Assembly: GCA_035041965.1 (NCBI GenBank)
Contig: JAPYMA010000563.1
Span: 1 to 64,000 of the forward strand
Origin: Anisakis pegreffii
Taxonomy: Eukaryota; Nematoda; Chromadorea; Rhabditida; Anisakidae
Direction: 5' to 3'
DNA: 64,000 nucleotides
A model generated the notes under the pieces. That model was given only the letters and a program-made list of their open reading frames with translations. It was not told the DNA's origin and ran no database searches. A program made the position numbers and the translations under genes. Positions 62,681 to 64,000 of the stretch are shown here, one piece after another (the stretch's first letter is position 1; every line of letters begins with the position of its first letter).

Positions 62681-64000
62681 GAGGAATCTGTATTATATCT
62701 ACTCCTCAAACTTCCAGCTTCAGTTCAGTTTGTTTTTCAATGCAAATGAAATCAAAAGAGCGATTTGGCAAAGCACGACCAGCTCACCGTCAAATAATTA
62801 TATCATCTTTTTGAACAGATTTAACGGATTATCCTCATAAATCAGCTGTATCAAATGTATTGCCTATCGCTCTTTGATTTATCTGAATAAATTAAGCTGT
62901 TTTGATACCGTTCTTGCGTTGTTAACGTTACTGTATTCGGTGGAATGTTTACAACGGGAGAACAGTATCAAAATGTTCATAGTGGAAAAAATAGTGATGT
63001 TTGTTATCATCAGATGATATCTTTGTTAATCCCTTTGAGGTGAACGATCTCGTTTAGTTCCTTTTCCTTGATAATCGTTCAGTTGAGAACCATTAGTTAT
63101 TTTTGTTTGATGAAAAACAGACATATCTGTATACATCAGGATTATTATTTCTTAGGCAATGTCGGAGCTAGGTAATTTTTTTCCATTTTCTAATTGCTTG
63201 AAATGACTACTTGGATTCGTGAGTAGATAATCTGTTCACTCGTGTTTATATCATTCGTGATTGCAGGAAGCATAATTTCTTGGATGTATATGCGCGTGAA
63301 GTTACCTTCAGAATTATCAATAGGATATGTTGATGTTTTCTCAATGAAATTGTTGTGTTGATGGTTTGCGAAGAATTGTGAAAATGTCGTTTGTTTTTGA
63401 AGAAAATATCAATATTAATATCGTTTTTGTTATTAGTGCGAGATTTTATTTCTTTATTGGCCATTCAGTTCATTTTATCTGTTATTGTATTGTAATTGTG
63501 CGTTATGTGATCAATTTAATGTTACATCACGTTATTGCCATCATTATGTTTATTGAGTTGATTATGTCAGTAAAATTTTGATCCTTCACTTCGAGATTTT
63601 CTTTTATTATGTGACTGAAGTCACAATAAATTTCACTTATGTGGCGAATTAATGGATCAGCGGAATACAATACATTCATATCAATCCTAATCGTCAACCG
63701 GATTCGAGAAATCATCACATACGGGATAATTCATCCGTACACAAAACCGCACTCACCAATCGTCCTTCTAATAGTAAAATTAAAGTAAACGGTGAAGAAG
63801 ATTCAGAAGGCAACAGATTTTTGATTTAATTTTTGCGTAAGTGAGTACAATTTATACAAAATTCTTTTCCAGCAGACTGGAAGGAAGAATGTGCAAAATA
63901 CGTTGGAATCTTTCATTGTATAACACTCAAAATCCCGAGTAATGATTCGTAGGCAAACCGATAAAATACATCAACTTTAAGAACTTTAAATGTTCAACAG
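62681..64000. other. Intergenic 3' flank of the window
   Basis: No gene was supported. Short frames on both strands at 63246-63718 overlap each other and show no splice or domain evidence. Confidence 0.45.

Noticed and set aside
1..64000. CRISPR arrays, bacterial operons, phage or viral genes
   Set aside because: The sequence is eukaryotic with introns. Repeats seen are palindromes, microsatellites and transposon-like elements. No viral protein was recognised.

Overview
The window is nuclear DNA of a nematode. It is AT-rich, and its genes are broken by short introns with typical nematode acceptors (TTTCAG, TTTTAG). Several families are nematode-typical: a transthyretin-like secreted protein, a MIG-18-type repeated-domain secreted protein and secreted ShKT-domain proteins. 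Housekeeping genes are clearly eukaryotic. I cannot name the species. The supplied ORFs are mostly exon fragments, so genes were rebuilt by joining exons whose splice signals and reading phases agree. Exon lists are in the evidence fields.

Layout. 0.5-12.4 kb, minus strand: two small hypothetical basic proteins, a STAT transcription factor (5.0-8.5 kb) and a gene carrying only the C-terminal cytosolic domain of an SLC12 cation-chloride cotransporter (9.7-12.4 kb). 12.77-14.66 kb, plus strand: tRNA-Val(UAC), then a complete molybdopterin adenylyltransferase gene (moc-2/gephyrin G domain). 14.7-25.4 kb is repeat-rich and gene-poor: a tRNA-Arg-like pseudogene, an ORF with a decayed inverted copy, a nest of palindromes including a perfect 41-bp-arm hairpin, a MITE-like element and a 1.2-kb element with terminal inverted repeats. 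25.4-34.8 kb: a ~3-kb direct duplication, each copy carrying a secreted ShKT-domain gene. One copy has lost an exon encoding a whole ShKT domain. A different secreted cysteine-containing gene lies between the copies.

34.8-39 kb is intergenic. 39.08-42.51 kb, plus: a complete dihydrolipoamide acetyltransferase (pyruvate dehydrogenase E2) with two lipoyl domains. 45.0-46.25 kb, minus: transthyretin-like gene. 49.15-50.65 kb, plus: MIG-18-like secreted protein with three domains. 52.4-54.8 kb, minus: box C/D snoRNA assembly factor BCD1/ZNHIT6 with an unusual RGG-rich segment. 56.1-60.35 kb, minus: a large Myb/SANT-type nuclear protein, resembling TTF1-class factors, with a poly-Asp tract and a lysine-rich tail. 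60.6-64 kb: diverged tandem repeats and a second MITE-like copy.

There is no operon-like gene system with a shared pathway. Neighbours belong to unrelated processes: mitochondrial metabolism, cofactor synthesis, signalling, snoRNP and nucleolar biology, and secretion. No convincing novel multi-gene system was found. The most notable features are the recent ShKT duplication with exon loss, the SLC12 tail without a visible membrane domain, a phase-restoring GC-rich intron or indel in the E2 gene, and the palindrome nest.
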